NCBI GenBank assembly: GCA_045106335.1
Contig: JBGCEM010000197.1
Span: forward strand, 1-37,932
Direction: 5' to 3'
Length of the DNA stretch: 37,932 nt
Origin: Aliishimia sp045106335
GTDB taxonomy: Bacteria; Pseudomonadota; Alphaproteobacteria; Rhodobacterales; Rhodobacteraceae
The position numbers and the translations under genes were made by a program. This document shows, one piece after another, positions 1-8,547 of this stretch. The notes beneath the pieces were generated by a model that searched no databases, was not told the DNA's origin, and saw only the letters and a program-made list of their open reading frames with translations. Every line of letters begins with the position of its first letter. Positions within the stretch are counted from its first letter, which is position 1.

Positions 1-58
1 CTTCATCCACCAACGCGACGACACGTTCCCGAATATCCAGTGATAGTGATTTGCCCAT
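1..58 (-). CDS. IS630-family transposase, N-terminal 19 residues only
   Basis: Only the first 19 codons are in the window. The peptide begins MGKSLSLDIRERVVALVDE, the usual opening of the helix-turn-helix region of IS630-family transposases (a Leu-Ser-x-Asp-Leu/Ile-Arg-Glu-Arg motif). A strong ribosome binding site GGAGG stands 6 bases upstream of the ATG, so this is an intact gene start. Whether the rest of the gene is intact cannot be seen. Confidence 0.7.
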   Translation of the reverse strand, partial: MGKSLSLDIRERVVALVDE

Positions 59-138
59 GATCCACCTCCAAATATGGTGAATCACAAAACCAACCTCGTG
101 GGAATCCCATCGATTCAGATTTCAGGGACGACGCTCTA
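1..138 (-). mobile_element. End of an IS630-like insertion sequence (partial)
   Basis: The window opens inside an insertion sequence: the start of an IS630-like transposase reads off the left edge, with about 80 non-coding bases before it. A short inverted repeat (GAATC-CCATC-GATTC, 102-116) lies in this leader. IS630-family elements insert at TA, and a TA at 137-138 followed by a sequence reading GAGCGTCGTCC inward is a plausible outer end. I infer that boundary; the other end lies outside the window, so target duplication and terminal repeats cannot be checked. Confidence 0.45.
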
Positions 139-270
139 GGGATCCATTTAGCGCCTGTCGCTTTGCGAGTTTACCTAAGCCATCGCACATCGCTTTTCGC
201 GTTCGAGCAAATCGAGAGGCAGTGAAAACGTGGTTCTCGTTTTACTTGAAACGCTTTGAAATACACAACA

Positions 271-296
271 AAGGCCCCACAGTGTGATGGGGCCTT
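271..296 (-). terminator. Rho-independent terminator of gltA
   Basis: An 8-bp perfect stem, AAGGCCCC (271-278) with GGGGCCTT (289-296), lies 21 bases past the gltA stop codon. On the minus strand the stem is followed by a T-rich run (TTTGTTGTGT). The plus-strand side also has a T run, so it may work in both directions and shield gltA from the insertion sequence. Confidence 0.8.
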
Positions 297-316
297 TTTC
301 GTTCTTGCCAACTGGT

Positions 317-1612
317 TTAGCGGTTTTCGATATCCGTATAGTCCCGGGCTGTGTCGCCCAAATACAGCTGACGTGGACGCCCAATTTTCATTGATGGGTC
401 TTCAAGCTGTTCTTTCCACTGGGAAATCCAACCGACAGTCCGGCTAAGGGCAAAAATCGGCGTGAACATCGCTGTTGGGAAGCCCATCGCTTCTAAAATA
501 ATGCCGGAATAGAAATCCACATTCGGGAACAGCTTCTTTTCCGCGAAATAAGGGTCTTCCAGTGCTTGTTTCTCCAACGCTTTGGCGACTTGCAGCTTGG
601 GGTTGTTTTCAACGCCCAAAAGCTCAAGCACCTCGTCTGCGGATTCTTTCATCACAGTCGCGCGGGGATCGAAATTTTTGTAAACCCGGTGCCCAAAGCC
701 CATCAAACGGAACGGGTCTTCTTTGTCCTTGGCGCGCGCGATGAATTCTGGAATGCGATCGACGGTGCCGATTTCTTCTAGCATTTCCAGGCAGGCTTGG
801 TTGGCGCCACCATGGGCAGGTCCCCACAAACACGCGATCCCAGCTGCGATACAGGCGAATGGGTTCGCCCCCGACGACGACGCCAGTCGCACAGTTGAGG
901 TCGACGCGTTTTGTTCGTGATCCGCATGCAGCGTAAAGATCCGGTCCATAGCGCGGCTGAGGATCGGATTGACCTCATAATCCTCGGCAGGGACGGCAAA
1001 ACACATGCGCAGGAAGTTCGACGCATAATCATTGTCGTTGCGCGGATAAACAAACGGTTGGCCGATGGAATATTTATAGGCCCAGGCCGCAATGGTCGGC
1101 ATTTTGGCAATCAACCGGTGCGAGGCAATTTCACGTTGTCGCTCATCCGTTGGGTCGGTGCTGTCATGATAAAACGCAGACATCGCGCCCACGACACCCA
1201 CCATAATCGCCATCGGGTGCGCATCGCGGCGGAACCCGCGGAAGAAATTCACCATCTGCTCATGCAACATCGTGTGATGGGTGATGCTGGTTTCGAACTC
1301 TTCAAGCTGCTGTGCCGACGGCAATTCGCCGTAAAGCATCAAGTAGCAAACCTCTAAATAGTGCGACTTTTCCGCCAATTGATCGATCGGATAGCCCCGG
1401 TGCAGCAACTCGCCCTTGCCGCCATCGATAAACGTGATCGTGCTGTCGCACGACGCCGTTGAGGTAAAGCCCGGATCATAGGTAAACACGCCTGACTGCC
1501 CATAAAGGGACCGAATATCAATGACATCGGGACCCGCAGTGGGGGAGTGGATTGGCAATTCGTAGCTTTTGTCGCCAATTGTCAGCGTTGCGTGTTTAGG
1601 GGCATCAGTCAT
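317..1612 (-). CDS. gltA: Citrate synthase (type II hexameric form)
   Basis: Condenses acetyl-CoA with oxaloacetate to citrate, the first step of the TCA cycle, in the cytoplasm. At 431 residues it has the usual length of Gram-negative GltA. Active-site residues expected for the family are present: His267 in GPAHGGA, His308 in GFGHRVYKN and Asp366 in PNVDFYSG, plus the LHADHEQNAST block (228-237). The ATG is preceded by AAGGAAGGA at a good distance. It follows gltX on the same strand after 96 bases and ends in its own terminator. Identification is very secure. Confidence 0.98.
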   Translation of the reverse strand: MTDAPKHATLTIGDKSYELPIHSPTAGPDVIDIRSLYGQSGVFTYDPGFTSTASCDSTITFIDGGKGELLHRGYPIDQLAEKSHYLEVCYLMLYGELPSAQQLEEFETSITHHTMLHEQMVNFFRGFRRDAHPMAIMVGVVGAMSAFYHDSTDPTDERQREIASHRLIAKMPTIAAWAYKYSIGQPFVYPRNDNDYASNFLRMCFAVPAEDYEVNPILSRAMDRIFTLHADHEQNASTSTVRLASSSGANPFACIAAGIACLWGPAHGGANQACLEMLEEIGTVDRIPEFIARAKDKEDPFRLMGFGHRVYKNFDPRATVMKESADEVLELLGVENNPKLQVAKALEKQALEDPYFAEKKLFPNVDFYSGIILEAMGFPTAMFTPIFALSRTVGWISQWKEQLEDPSMKIGRPRQLYLGDTARDYTDIENR

Positions 1613-1708
1613 GCATATTCCTTCCTTCTGGCCGGGGCCAGGTGTTGCGCGCGTGGGTCAGGCTCTAATGGACGTAGGTTACGGTGCAGTTAAACCGACC
1701 AAAGTCAA

Positions 1709-3109
1709 TCAGGCCTGCTGGGCAACATCGTCGATCCGAGCCAGGGATTCATCGCGTCCCAAGACCAGCATCATATCATAGACCGAAGGTGTGGCGGCGC
1801 GTCCGGCAAGGGCAGCACGCAATGGTCCTGCCAGCTTTCCAAACTTAGTCCCATGCGCATCGGCAAAGGCCCCAAGTGCTGCCTCAAGTTCGGATCGTTC
1901 CCATGTAACGCTTTGCAGATGCGGCGTCAATTGCGACAGTATACCAAGGGATACTGAATCAAGCGCCTTGGCCGCTTTTGCATCTGGTGTGATCGGGCGA
2001 CTGGCCAAGACAAACTCTGCCTTTTCAAGCACTTCAAAGAAGGTCTTGGCCCGTTCTTTCAGATGCGGCATCGCTGCGGTCAGGCCGGTTTTTTGTGTCT
2101 CGGATAACCCCGGTTGATCCGTTACAGCCAGAAACGCTTCCAATTCTTGCCGCAATGCAGCGTCTGGCGTGGCAGCGATGTGCTGGCCCGACAGATTTTC
2201 CAGCTTTTTCAGATCGAACCGGGCCGGGCTTTTGCCGATCCCGCCAAAGTCGAACCAGTCCTGCGCCTCGGCATCTGTAAAGAATTCCGCGTCCCCATGC
2301 GCCCAGCCCAGACGGGCCAAATAATTGCGCATACCGGCGGATGAATAGCCCATTGCTTGATATTCTTGCGCGCCCAAAGCCCCGTGGCGCTTGGATAATT
2401 TCTTGCCATCCGGCCCGTGGATCAGCGGAATATGCGCCCAAACGGGCACGTCCCAGCCCATCGCCTCATAGACAATCTGTTGGCGCGCCGCATTGGTCAG
2501 GTGATCATCGCCACGAATAACATGGGTCACGCCCATATCATGGTCATCGACCACAACCGCCAGCATATAAACCGGGGTGCCGTCTGAACGCAGCAGGATC
2601 ATGTCGTCCAGCTGGTCATTGCCGATCTTTACATCGCCCTGCACCTGGTCGCGGATAATTGACGTGCCGTCCTGCGGGGATTTGATGCGGATGGCAAAAG
2701 GCGCATCGGGGTGCTCGGCTGGATCTGCATCACGCCAGGGTGAGCGAAAAAGGGTCGAGGCCCCCTTGGCGCGTGCGGAATCGCGGAAGGCTGCGATTTC
2801 GTCTTGGGTGGAAAAGCACTTATAGGCATGCCCACTTCCCAACAGCGCGTGCGCGACTTCGGCATGGCGCGCGGCTTGCTCAAACTGCGACACCGGTGCG
2901 TCGTCATAGTCCAACCCCAACCAAGCCATCCCATCCAGAATCGCTTGCGTTGCTTCAGGGGTCGAGCGCGCGCGGTCCGTATCTTCGATCCGCAGCAGGA
3001 ATTTGCCCCCGCGCCCCCTTGCATATAGCCAATTGAACAGCGCCGTGCGGGCCGTGCCGATATGCATATAGCCAGTGGGGGACGGAGCGATGCGGGTCAC
3101 AACGGACAT
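1709..3109 (-). CDS. gltX: Glutamyl-tRNA synthetase
   Basis: Class I aminoacyl-tRNA synthetase charging tRNA-Glu with glutamate. The HIGH-type motif is HIGTART near the N-terminus, inside the family opening TRIAPSPTGYMHIG; the KMSKS-type motif is KLSKRHG in the middle. The C-terminal anticodon-binding region is of normal size (466 residues in total). I start at the ATG at 3109, giving MSVVTRIAPSPTG; a TTG four codons upstream (3121) is also in frame but less likely. Alphaproteobacteria often carry two GltX paralogues, one mischarging tRNA-Gln for the amidotransferase route; which one this is cannot be decided from this window alone. Confidence 0.95.
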   Translation of the reverse strand: MSVVTRIAPSPTGYMHIGTARTALFNWLYARGRGGKFLLRIEDTDRARSTPEATQAILDGMAWLGLDYDDAPVSQFEQAARHAEVAHALLGSGHAYKCFSTQDEIAAFRDSARAKGASTLFRSPWRDADPAEHPDAPFAIRIKSPQDGTSIIRDQVQGDVKIGNDQLDDMILLRSDGTPVYMLAVVVDDHDMGVTHVIRGDDHLTNAARQQIVYEAMGWDVPVWAHIPLIHGPDGKKLSKRHGALGAQEYQAMGYSSAGMRNYLARLGWAHGDAEFFTDAEAQDWFDFGGIGKSPARFDLKKLENLSGQHIAATPDAALRQELEAFLAVTDQPGLSETQKTGLTAAMPHLKERAKTFFEVLEKAEFVLASRPITPDAKAAKALDSVSLGILSQLTPHLQSVTWERSELEAALGAFADAHGTKFGKLAGPLRAALAGRAATPSVYDMMLVLGRDESLARIDDVAQQA

Positions 3110-3202
3110 GGGCAATTTCAACCTTTATTAACCAAGAGTGGGGCATGATGCAGAGCAGATTTGGCGTCTTCCTAGCCAGTACAAATGAGGTGAGCAAGGC
3201 AG

Positions 3203-5305
3203 ATGCGCCCATGGCAATGGCCTCTGATGCAATTGCAGGCGCAGCAAGGCGCGCTGTTCCCTTGGCTGCCTGTGGGCGTCGGGATCGGCATCGCGCTGTT
3301 TTTCAACCAAAAAACCGAACCCAGTGTGACCGTGCTGTGGGGCGTTGCGGCTTGCGTTTTGGCGCTAACGGTGCTGTGGTTTTTGACGCGCCACAAACTG
3401 ATTGCCATTCTGTTTTGCGCATTTGCGAGTGTGGCAAGCGGCTTTGTCCTGGCAGGTTGGCGCGCGCATGATGTGGCCGCCCCGGTGCTGGGCTGGCGGT
3501 ATTATGGTCCGATTGAGGGGCGCGTTGTGGGGTTGGACCGCTCAAGCTCGGATTCTGTTCGGGTGACCTTGGACCGCGTGCGGTTGTCGCGACTCTCGCC
3601 CGAGCGCACGCCTGGAAAAATCCGCATTTCATTACATGGTGATGCAGCGATTGGGCCGCCGCCAACGCCTGGCGCGCGGGTCATGACGACTGGCCATCTG
3701 TCGCCCCCGGGAGGCCCTGTCGAGCCAGGAGGTTTCGATTTTCAGCGCCACAGTTGGTTCAAAGGTATGGGCGCGATTGGCTATACCCGCATTCCGCTTT
3801 TGGGGGCCGGGGTCGGGCAGGGAATGGGGCATGCGTCGGCCTCTGACTTTGCCATTGTCGTGTTCAAAATCCGCATGGCGGTTTCGCGCTATGTGATCGC
3901 GCAATTGCCTGGCGATGTGGGAGGATTTGCTGCGGCTGTCACGTCGGGGGATCGCAGTGGCATGACGCAAAAAGCGCTGCAAGATCTGCGCGCCAGCAAC
4001 CTGGCCCATCTTTTGGCGATCTCGGGGCTGCATATGGGCCTGCTGACGGGATTCGTGTTCAGTTTCTTGCGCATCGCTTTTGCATTGATCCCGTGGGTCG
4101 CGTTGCATTGGCCCACGCGTCGGCTGGCGGCACTTGGCGCATTGATCGCTGGGGCGGGATATTTGTCGCTTTCTGGTGGCAATGTCGCGACGGAACGCGC
4201 GTTTATTATGGCCGCCGTCGCCTTGCTGGCTGTGATGCTGAATCGGCGCGCGATTTCTTTGCGATCGGTTGCGATTGCGGCCCTTGTGGTGTTGTTTTTG
4301 CGCCCCGAAGCGATGCTGGGCCCGGGGTTTCAGATGTCCTTTGCTGCAACCATAGGCCTGGTCGCTGCCTTCAACGCGATCCGAGACGCCCCCTGGCGCA
4401 TGCCCAAATGGATCCAACCGGTCTCGGCAGTGTTCTTGTCTTCGGGAATCGCGGGGCTTGCCACTGCGCCCTATGCCGCGGCGCATTTCAACGCCTATGC
4501 GCATTACGGGCTGTTGGCCAATGTGATTAGCGTCCCGGTGATGGGTCTATTGGTGGTGCCTGCTGCAGTGATCGCCCTGTGCGTCGCACCCTTGGGGTTG
4601 GCGCCTGTTGCGTTGACTGTGATGGGCTGGGGATTGGCTTGGATCTTGGAAGTCGCAGCGTTCACCGCCGCGTTGCCCGGCGCGCGCAGCTTCGTTCCGG
4701 GGCCGGATGCGACCGTTTTGCCGATCCTGACCTTGGGCGCGTTGTTCGTTATTTTCTGGCAGGGGCGGGGGCGGTTTCTTGGGGTCGTCCCCGTGCTGAT
4801 GGCCTTTGCTTTATGGATCAACAGCACCCGCCCCGACGTTCTGATCGCGGGCAATGGTGGGCTTGTGGGGGTGATGACGGACTCTGGCCGCGCGCTGAGC
4901 AAAGCCCGGGGCGGCAGTTTCGCCGCACGCAATTGGTTGGAAAATGACGGGGACGCGATTGCGCAGGATCTGGCCTTTGCGCGCTGGTCGGACGCTTGGC
5001 CCGATCAGGTGAAACCGGCCCAGATCGCGGATCTGGATGTATTAAACATTGTGCACATCACGGGCAAACGCGCAGCGGCGAACCCGCCGGGGTGCAGCGA
5101 TGGCATTCTGGTCACCAACACTGAATTGTCGCGCAACCCCGGCCCGTGCCAAGTGTTCGACCCGGATGCGCTGGAACACACGGGCTCTGTCGCGCTGCAC
5201 TTTGAAGACGGGGGAGGGGTCCATATCACAACCGCCCGCGACGTGGCCGGCGATCGGATGTGGTCTGGCTGGCCGAAACGTCGGCGATCAGTAAGTGCGG
5301 ATTAG
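3203..5305 (+). CDS. comEC: ComEC/Rec2-family DNA uptake channel protein
   Basis: Inner-membrane channel that carries single-stranded DNA into the cytoplasm during natural transformation in characterised relatives. The 700-residue protein has an N-terminal pair of membrane helices, a soluble OB-like region (DUF4131 area, about 80-210), then a polytopic competence domain beginning with LAHLLAISGLHMGLLTG near residue 270, a hallmark of the family. The C-terminal 180 residues replace the metallo-beta-lactamase domain of longer ComEC proteins and show no HxHxDH motif. Divergent from gltX; its last 18 bases overlap convergently with the end of lexA. GTA recipients use ComEC-type proteins to take up DNA in Rhodobacter, which makes its presence near a GTA cluster meaningful, although the pairing here is only positional. 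Confidence 0.92.
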   Translation: MRPWQWPLMQLQAQQGALFPWLPVGVGIGIALFFNQKTEPSVTVLWGVAACVLALTVLWFLTRHKLIAILFCAFASVASGFVLAGWRAHDVAAPVLGWRYYGPIEGRVVGLDRSSSDSVRVTLDRVRLSRLSPERTPGKIRISLHGDAAIGPPPTPGARVMTTGHLSPPGGPVEPGGFDFQRHSWFKGMGAIGYTRIPLLGAGVGQGMGHASASDFAIVVFKIRMAVSRYVIAQLPGDVGGFAAAVTSGDRSGMTQKALQDLRASNLAHLLAISGLHMGLLTGFVFSFLRIAFALIPWVALHWPTRRLAALGALIAGAGYLSLSGGNVATERAFIMAAVALLAVMLNRRAISLRSVAIAALVVLFLRPEAMLGPGFQMSFAATIGLVAAFNAIRDAPWRMPKWIQPVSAVFLSSGIAGLATAPYAAAHFNAYAHYGLLANVISVPVMGLLVVPAAVIALCVAPLGLAPVALTVMGWGLAWILEVAAFTAALPGARSFVPGPDATVLPILTLGALFVIFWQGRGRFLGVVPVLMAFALWINSTRPDVLIAGNGGLVGVMTDSGRALSKARGGSFAARNWLENDGDAIAQDLAFARWSDAWPDQVKPAQIADLDVLNIVHITGKRAAANPPGCSDGILVTNTELSRNPGPCQVFDPDALEHTGSVALHFEDGGGVHITTARDVAGDRMWSGWPKRRRSVSAD

Positions 5306-5983
5306 CCCGACCAGCTTGCCTTGAACTTTAACATGGCCCACAGGCAAAACCCGGGTTTTATACGCCGCATTGGCGGGTTCTAACGCAATCGAATTGCCCT
5401 GTTTCTGGTAGTATTTCAGCGTCGCTTCGTGATCCTCGACCAAGGCCACAACGATATCGCCATTGTTTACGGATGCAGTTTCACGGATCACGACGACATC
5501 CCCGTCATTGATCCCGGCCTCAATCATCGAATCCCCTTGGACTTCAAGGGCATAATGCGACCCACCATTGGACAGCATCATGCCGGGCACTGCGACTTGG
5601 GCACTGGCTTCACTGATCGCTTCAATCGGCACACCGGCGGCGATTTTTCCCATGATCGGAAGGCTTTGCACATGGGCGCGGTCCACATCCATCGCCGCAG
5701 GAGGGGGCGGTGCGTCGGGGCGATCCCCGTCAATCACACGCGGTGTAAATCCGCCCGATCCGCCCAGACTTTCCGGCAGCTTCACGATTTCAATCGCGCG
5801 GGCACGATGGGCAAGACGGCGGATAAAGCCGCGCTCTTCCAAAGCGGTAATCAGGCGGTGAATGCCCGACTTTGAGCGCAGATCCAGCGCCTCTTTCATC
5901 TCATCAAAACTTGGTGGCACCCCATCACGCTTCATGCGTGTGTGAATGAAGCCTAATAAATCCAATTGTTTCTTGGTTAGCAT
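5288..5983 (-). CDS. lexA: LexA repressor (SOS regulator, self-cleaving)
   Basis: Represses SOS genes and inactivates itself when RecA filaments form. The 231-residue protein has an N-terminal winged helix (MLTKKQLDLLGFI to about 65), a linker rich in Pro and Asp, and a C-terminal S24 peptidase domain. Cleavage site Ala116-Gly117, catalytic Ser152 (GDSM) and Lys190 (ATLKYY) are all present. GGGAGGG lies ahead of the ATG. It has its own promoter overlapped by an SOS box, so it is autoregulated rather than simply read through from moeA. In R. capsulatus LexA influences GTA production, which may apply here too. Confidence 0.97.
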   Translation of the reverse strand: MLTKKQLDLLGFIHTRMKRDGVPPSFDEMKEALDLRSKSGIHRLITALEERGFIRRLAHRARAIEIVKLPESLGGSGGFTPRVIDGDRPDAPPPPAAMDVDRAHVQSLPIMGKIAAGVPIEAISEASAQVAVPGMMLSNGGSHYALEVQGDSMIEAGINDGDVVVIRETASVNNGDIVVALVEDHEATLKYYQKQGNSIALEPANAAYKTRVLPVGHVKVQGKLVGLIRTY

Positions 5984-6016
5984 GCGCGTGCCCTCCCAGG
6001 TCTGTATTTGGGTTTT

Positions 6017-6045
6017 GTTCTACGCTTGTTCTTGTTTTGTGTCAA
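6017..6045 (-). promoter_or_regulatory. lexA promoter with alphaproteobacterial SOS box
   Basis: On the minus strand TTGACA (6045-6040) is followed after exactly 17 bases by TAGAAC (6022-6017), a near-consensus sigma-70 promoter. The SOS box, read on the plus strand as GTTC-TACGCTT-GTTC (6017-6031), fits the alphaproteobacterial consensus GTTC-N7-GTTC and covers the -10 element, the classic layout for autorepression. Confidence 0.92.
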
Positions 6046-6085
6046 CTTTTGTTAAAGTGTTATGGGTAATGAAATCAAAACACAG

Positions 6086-7258
6086 TTAAATAAGGATGAA
6101 TTCTAATACTTCACCGGCTTGCCGGGCCGGATCATGGGGGGGGCGCACACACAGCGCGTTGGATTGCGACAGAACGTTAAGCAATGCACTGTCTTGGCGC
6201 TCAAAAACATGGGCACCCGCGTTGTCCAAGTGCGCGCGCATATAGTGTTCGCGGGGCCCATTGGCTGGAATATCATGGGCCAAACTGCGGGTAATCCGGG
6301 TGGCTGCCTTTGCAGGCTGACCCAGCATGACGCGGATCATTGGCAGGATGAAAATCGTCCCACACACCATCGCCGAGACCGGATTTCCGGGCAGTCCCAC
6401 CATCGCAGTTTCGCCCAAGCGCCCCGCCATCAGGGGTTTGCCAGGGCGCATGGCGATTTTGTAAAAGCTTTGATCCATGCCCAGATCCGCGGCGACAGGG
6501 GCGACCAGGTCATGATCGCCCACGGACGCGCCGCCAATCGTCACAATCAAATCTGCGCTTTGCGCCATTTGGAAGGCCGTGCGCAGGCTGTTGGCATCAT
6601 CGCGTGCAATCGGCAGCAAGCGCGGTTCGGCCCCGTTGGCTTCTAACAATGCGGCCAGTCCGTAGCTATTTGAGGCGATGATTTGATCAACGCCAGGATC
6701 TTCGCCCGGTTGCACAAGTTCATCCCCCGTCGGGATTAGCGCTACGACAGGTTTGCGCCGTACGTTGATCTGCCCGTGGTTCATCGCTGCCAAAAGGGCA
6801 ATGTCATTGGGGCGCAGGGCATGGGCGGGGGCAAAGGGATCGCCCGCGCTGAAATCAGCCCCAGCGGGGCGAATATTGTCCTTGTGAAAGTCAGTTTCTG
6901 TCAGGGTGATCAGATCGCCACTGCGACTGGTATCTTCCTGAATAACAACGAAATCAGCACCCTCAGGGACGGGGGCGCCGGTAAAAATCCGCACCGCTTG
7001 GCCTGCGCGCACGATGCCTTTGAACCCATGCCCCGCCGCCGCTTCGCCGATGACTTTGAACTGCGCATGTTGCTGAGCTTCAACCGATTTTATCGCGTAG
7101 CCATCCATGGAGGACGCGGCAAAAGGCGGCTGGGTGCGCTGTGCTTGAACAGGCTCGGCCAGAAAACGCCCGGCGGCGTGACGAAGAAGCACACTTTCGT
7201 TGCCCAAGGGTTCAACCAATGCAAAAAGATGATCGAGCGCTTGCGTGACCGAGATCAT
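6086..7258 (-). CDS. moeA: Molybdopterin molybdenumtransferase MoeA
   Basis: Inserts molybdate into adenylated molybdopterin, the last step of molybdenum cofactor synthesis. At 390 residues it has normal length. Recognisable blocks are the N-terminal PPFAASSMDGYAI (substrate-binding region), VPEGADFVVIQED, the MogA-like core with IPTGDEL and GGASVGDHD, and PGKPLMAG followed by LPGNPVSAMV. It begins inside the end of moaC (4-base overlap) and ends 102 bases before the lexA start, a gap that holds the lexA promoter. It is the last gene of the trp-moa operon. Confidence 0.96.
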   Translation of the reverse strand: MISVTQALDHLFALVEPLGNESVLLRHAAGRFLAEPVQAQRTQPPFAASSMDGYAIKSVEAQQHAQFKVIGEAAAGHGFKGIVRAGQAVRIFTGAPVPEGADFVVIQEDTSRSGDLITLTETDFHKDNIRPAGADFSAGDPFAPAHALRPNDIALLAAMNHGQINVRRKPVVALIPTGDELVQPGEDPGVDQIIASNSYGLAALLEANGAEPRLLPIARDDANSLRTAFQMAQSADLIVTIGGASVGDHDLVAPVAADLGMDQSFYKIAMRPGKPLMAGRLGETAMVGLPGNPVSAMVCGTIFILPMIRVMLGQPAKAATRITRSLAHDIPANGPREHYMRAHLDNAGAHVFERQDSALLNVLSQSNALCVRPPHDPARQAGEVLEFILI

Positions 7259-7728
7259 AAGGCCTGATACCGGCCGGATTTTCCGCCGTCTTTCAGCACA
7301 ACGTGAATGCCGCCGATTTCCATCGCGCGGTCAACGGCTTTGACCATATCATAGACCGTTAACGCGGCCACAGATACCGCGCTCAGCGCTTCCATTTCGA
7401 CGCCTGTCTGGCCGGTGGTTTTGACCGTTGCGCGCAATCGCAGGCCGGGCAGATCGGTATCGGGTTCAATATCAATCGCGACTTTGGCAATGGGCAAGGG
7501 ATGGCACAGCGGGATCAGATCGGCGGTTTTCTTGGCGGCCATGATCCCGGCAAGACGCGCGACCCCGGGCACGTCGCCCTTTTTGGCATGGCCATCTTCG
7601 ATCATCGCCAAGGTGGCAGGCTCCATCCGGATCCACGCGGCGGCAACAGCAATGCGATCGGTCACATCCTTGTCCGATACATCCACCATATGCGCCTGGC
7701 CTTGGTCATCAAAATGCGTCAGCGCCAT
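7255..7728 (-). CDS. moaC: Cyclic pyranopterin monophosphate synthase MoaC
   Basis: Works with MoaA to convert GTP to cyclic pyranopterin monophosphate, the first committed step of molybdenum cofactor synthesis. The 157-residue length is typical. Family blocks seen are MAAKKTADLIPLCHPLPI and GVEMEALSAVSVAALTVYDM, which carry the conserved Lys, Asp and His residues. It starts 3 bases after the trpC stop and overlaps moeA by 4 bases, so it is probably translated from the trp transcript. moaA is not in the window. Confidence 0.97.
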   Translation of the reverse strand: MALTHFDDQGQAHMVDVSDKDVTDRIAVAAAWIRMEPATLAMIEDGHAKKGDVPGVARLAGIMAAKKTADLIPLCHPLPIAKVAIDIEPDTDLPGLRLRATVKTTGQTGVEMEALSAVSVAALTVYDMVKAVDRAMEIGGIHVVLKDGGKSGRYQAL

Positions 7729-7731
7729 CGT

Positions 7732-8547
7732 CTATATACCGCCCGCGGCAGTGAGCGGATTGGCCAGCAAACTGCGCGTCGCCTGTTCCACATTGTCTTG
7801 ACGCATCAGGCTTTCGCCGATCAAGAAGATGCGCGCGCCATACATCGCCATATCCGCCAGATCTGCGGGGGTGCTCAGTCCGCTTTCAGACACCAAAATT
7901 CGGTCCATCGGGGCAATGCGCGACAGCGTCCGCGTCGTGTCCAGCGTGGTGTCAAAGGTTTTGAGGTTGCGGTTGTTGATTCCGATCAGCGGGCTTTTCA
8001 GCTGGCTGGCGCGCTGCAATTCGGCCTCGTCATGGACCTCAAGCAAGCAATCCATGCTCCATTGGGTCGCGCAAGCTTCCAATTCGGCGGCTTGGGCGTC
8101 GCTGACCGAGGCCAAGATGATCAAAATGCAATCCGCCCCCAACGCGCGGGCCTCGGCGACCTGATAGGGGTCATACATGAAATCTTTGCGCAGCGCGGGC
8201 AATTCGCAAGCGGCGCGTGCGGCGGTCAGGTAGGATTTATCCCCCTGAAAGCTGGGCGTGTCGGTCAAGACAGATAAACAACTTGCCCCCCCGGCTTGAT
8301 AGGCCGCAGCCAGTCCTGCGGGGTCAAAGTCTTCGCGGATCAAGCCTTTGGAGGGGCTCGCTTTTTTGATTTCTGCGATCAAGCCATAGCCTTCGCGCGA
8401 CGCACTTGTTAGCGCATCGACAAAGGGGCGCACAGGTGCTGCGGCACGGGCTTCGGCCTCGACATCGGCCATAGATTTCGCCTGCTTGTCTGCGGCAATC
8501 TCGTCCAGCTTGTAGGCTTTGATTTTGTCCAGAATCGTGTCGCTCAT
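7732..8547 (-). CDS. trpC: Indole-3-glycerol phosphate synthase
   Basis: Closes the indole ring in tryptophan synthesis, from carboxyphenylamino-deoxyribulose phosphate. A 271-residue single-domain TIM barrel (no fused TrpF). Diagnostic blocks are AEIKKASPSKG, ALRKDFMYDPYQV and GINNRNLKTF, followed by SESGL near the C-terminal phosphate-binding loop. Its start overlaps the end of ung by 4 bases, so it is coupled to it. Confidence 0.97.
   Translation of the reverse strand: MSDTILDKIKAYKLDEIAADKQAKSMADVEAEARAAAPVRPFVDALTSASREGYGLIAEIKKASPSKGLIREDFDPAGLAAAYQAGGASCLSVLTDTPSFQGDKSYLTAARAACELPALRKDFMYDPYQVAEARALGADCILIILASVSDAQAAELEACATQWSMDCLLEVHDEAELQRASQLKSPLIGINNRNLKTFDTTLDTTRTLSRIAPMDRILVSESGLSTPADLADMAMYGARIFLIGESLMRQDNVEQATRSLLANPLTAAGGI

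Noticed and set aside
3632..4504. 290-codon minus-strand frame opposite comEC
   Set aside because: Antisense shadow of comEC with Arg/His/Gln-rich composition; comEC itself is clearly the coding frame.
7501..8277. 258-codon plus-strand frame opposite trpC and moaC
   Set aside because: Antisense of two unmistakable genes; no ribosome site or domain.
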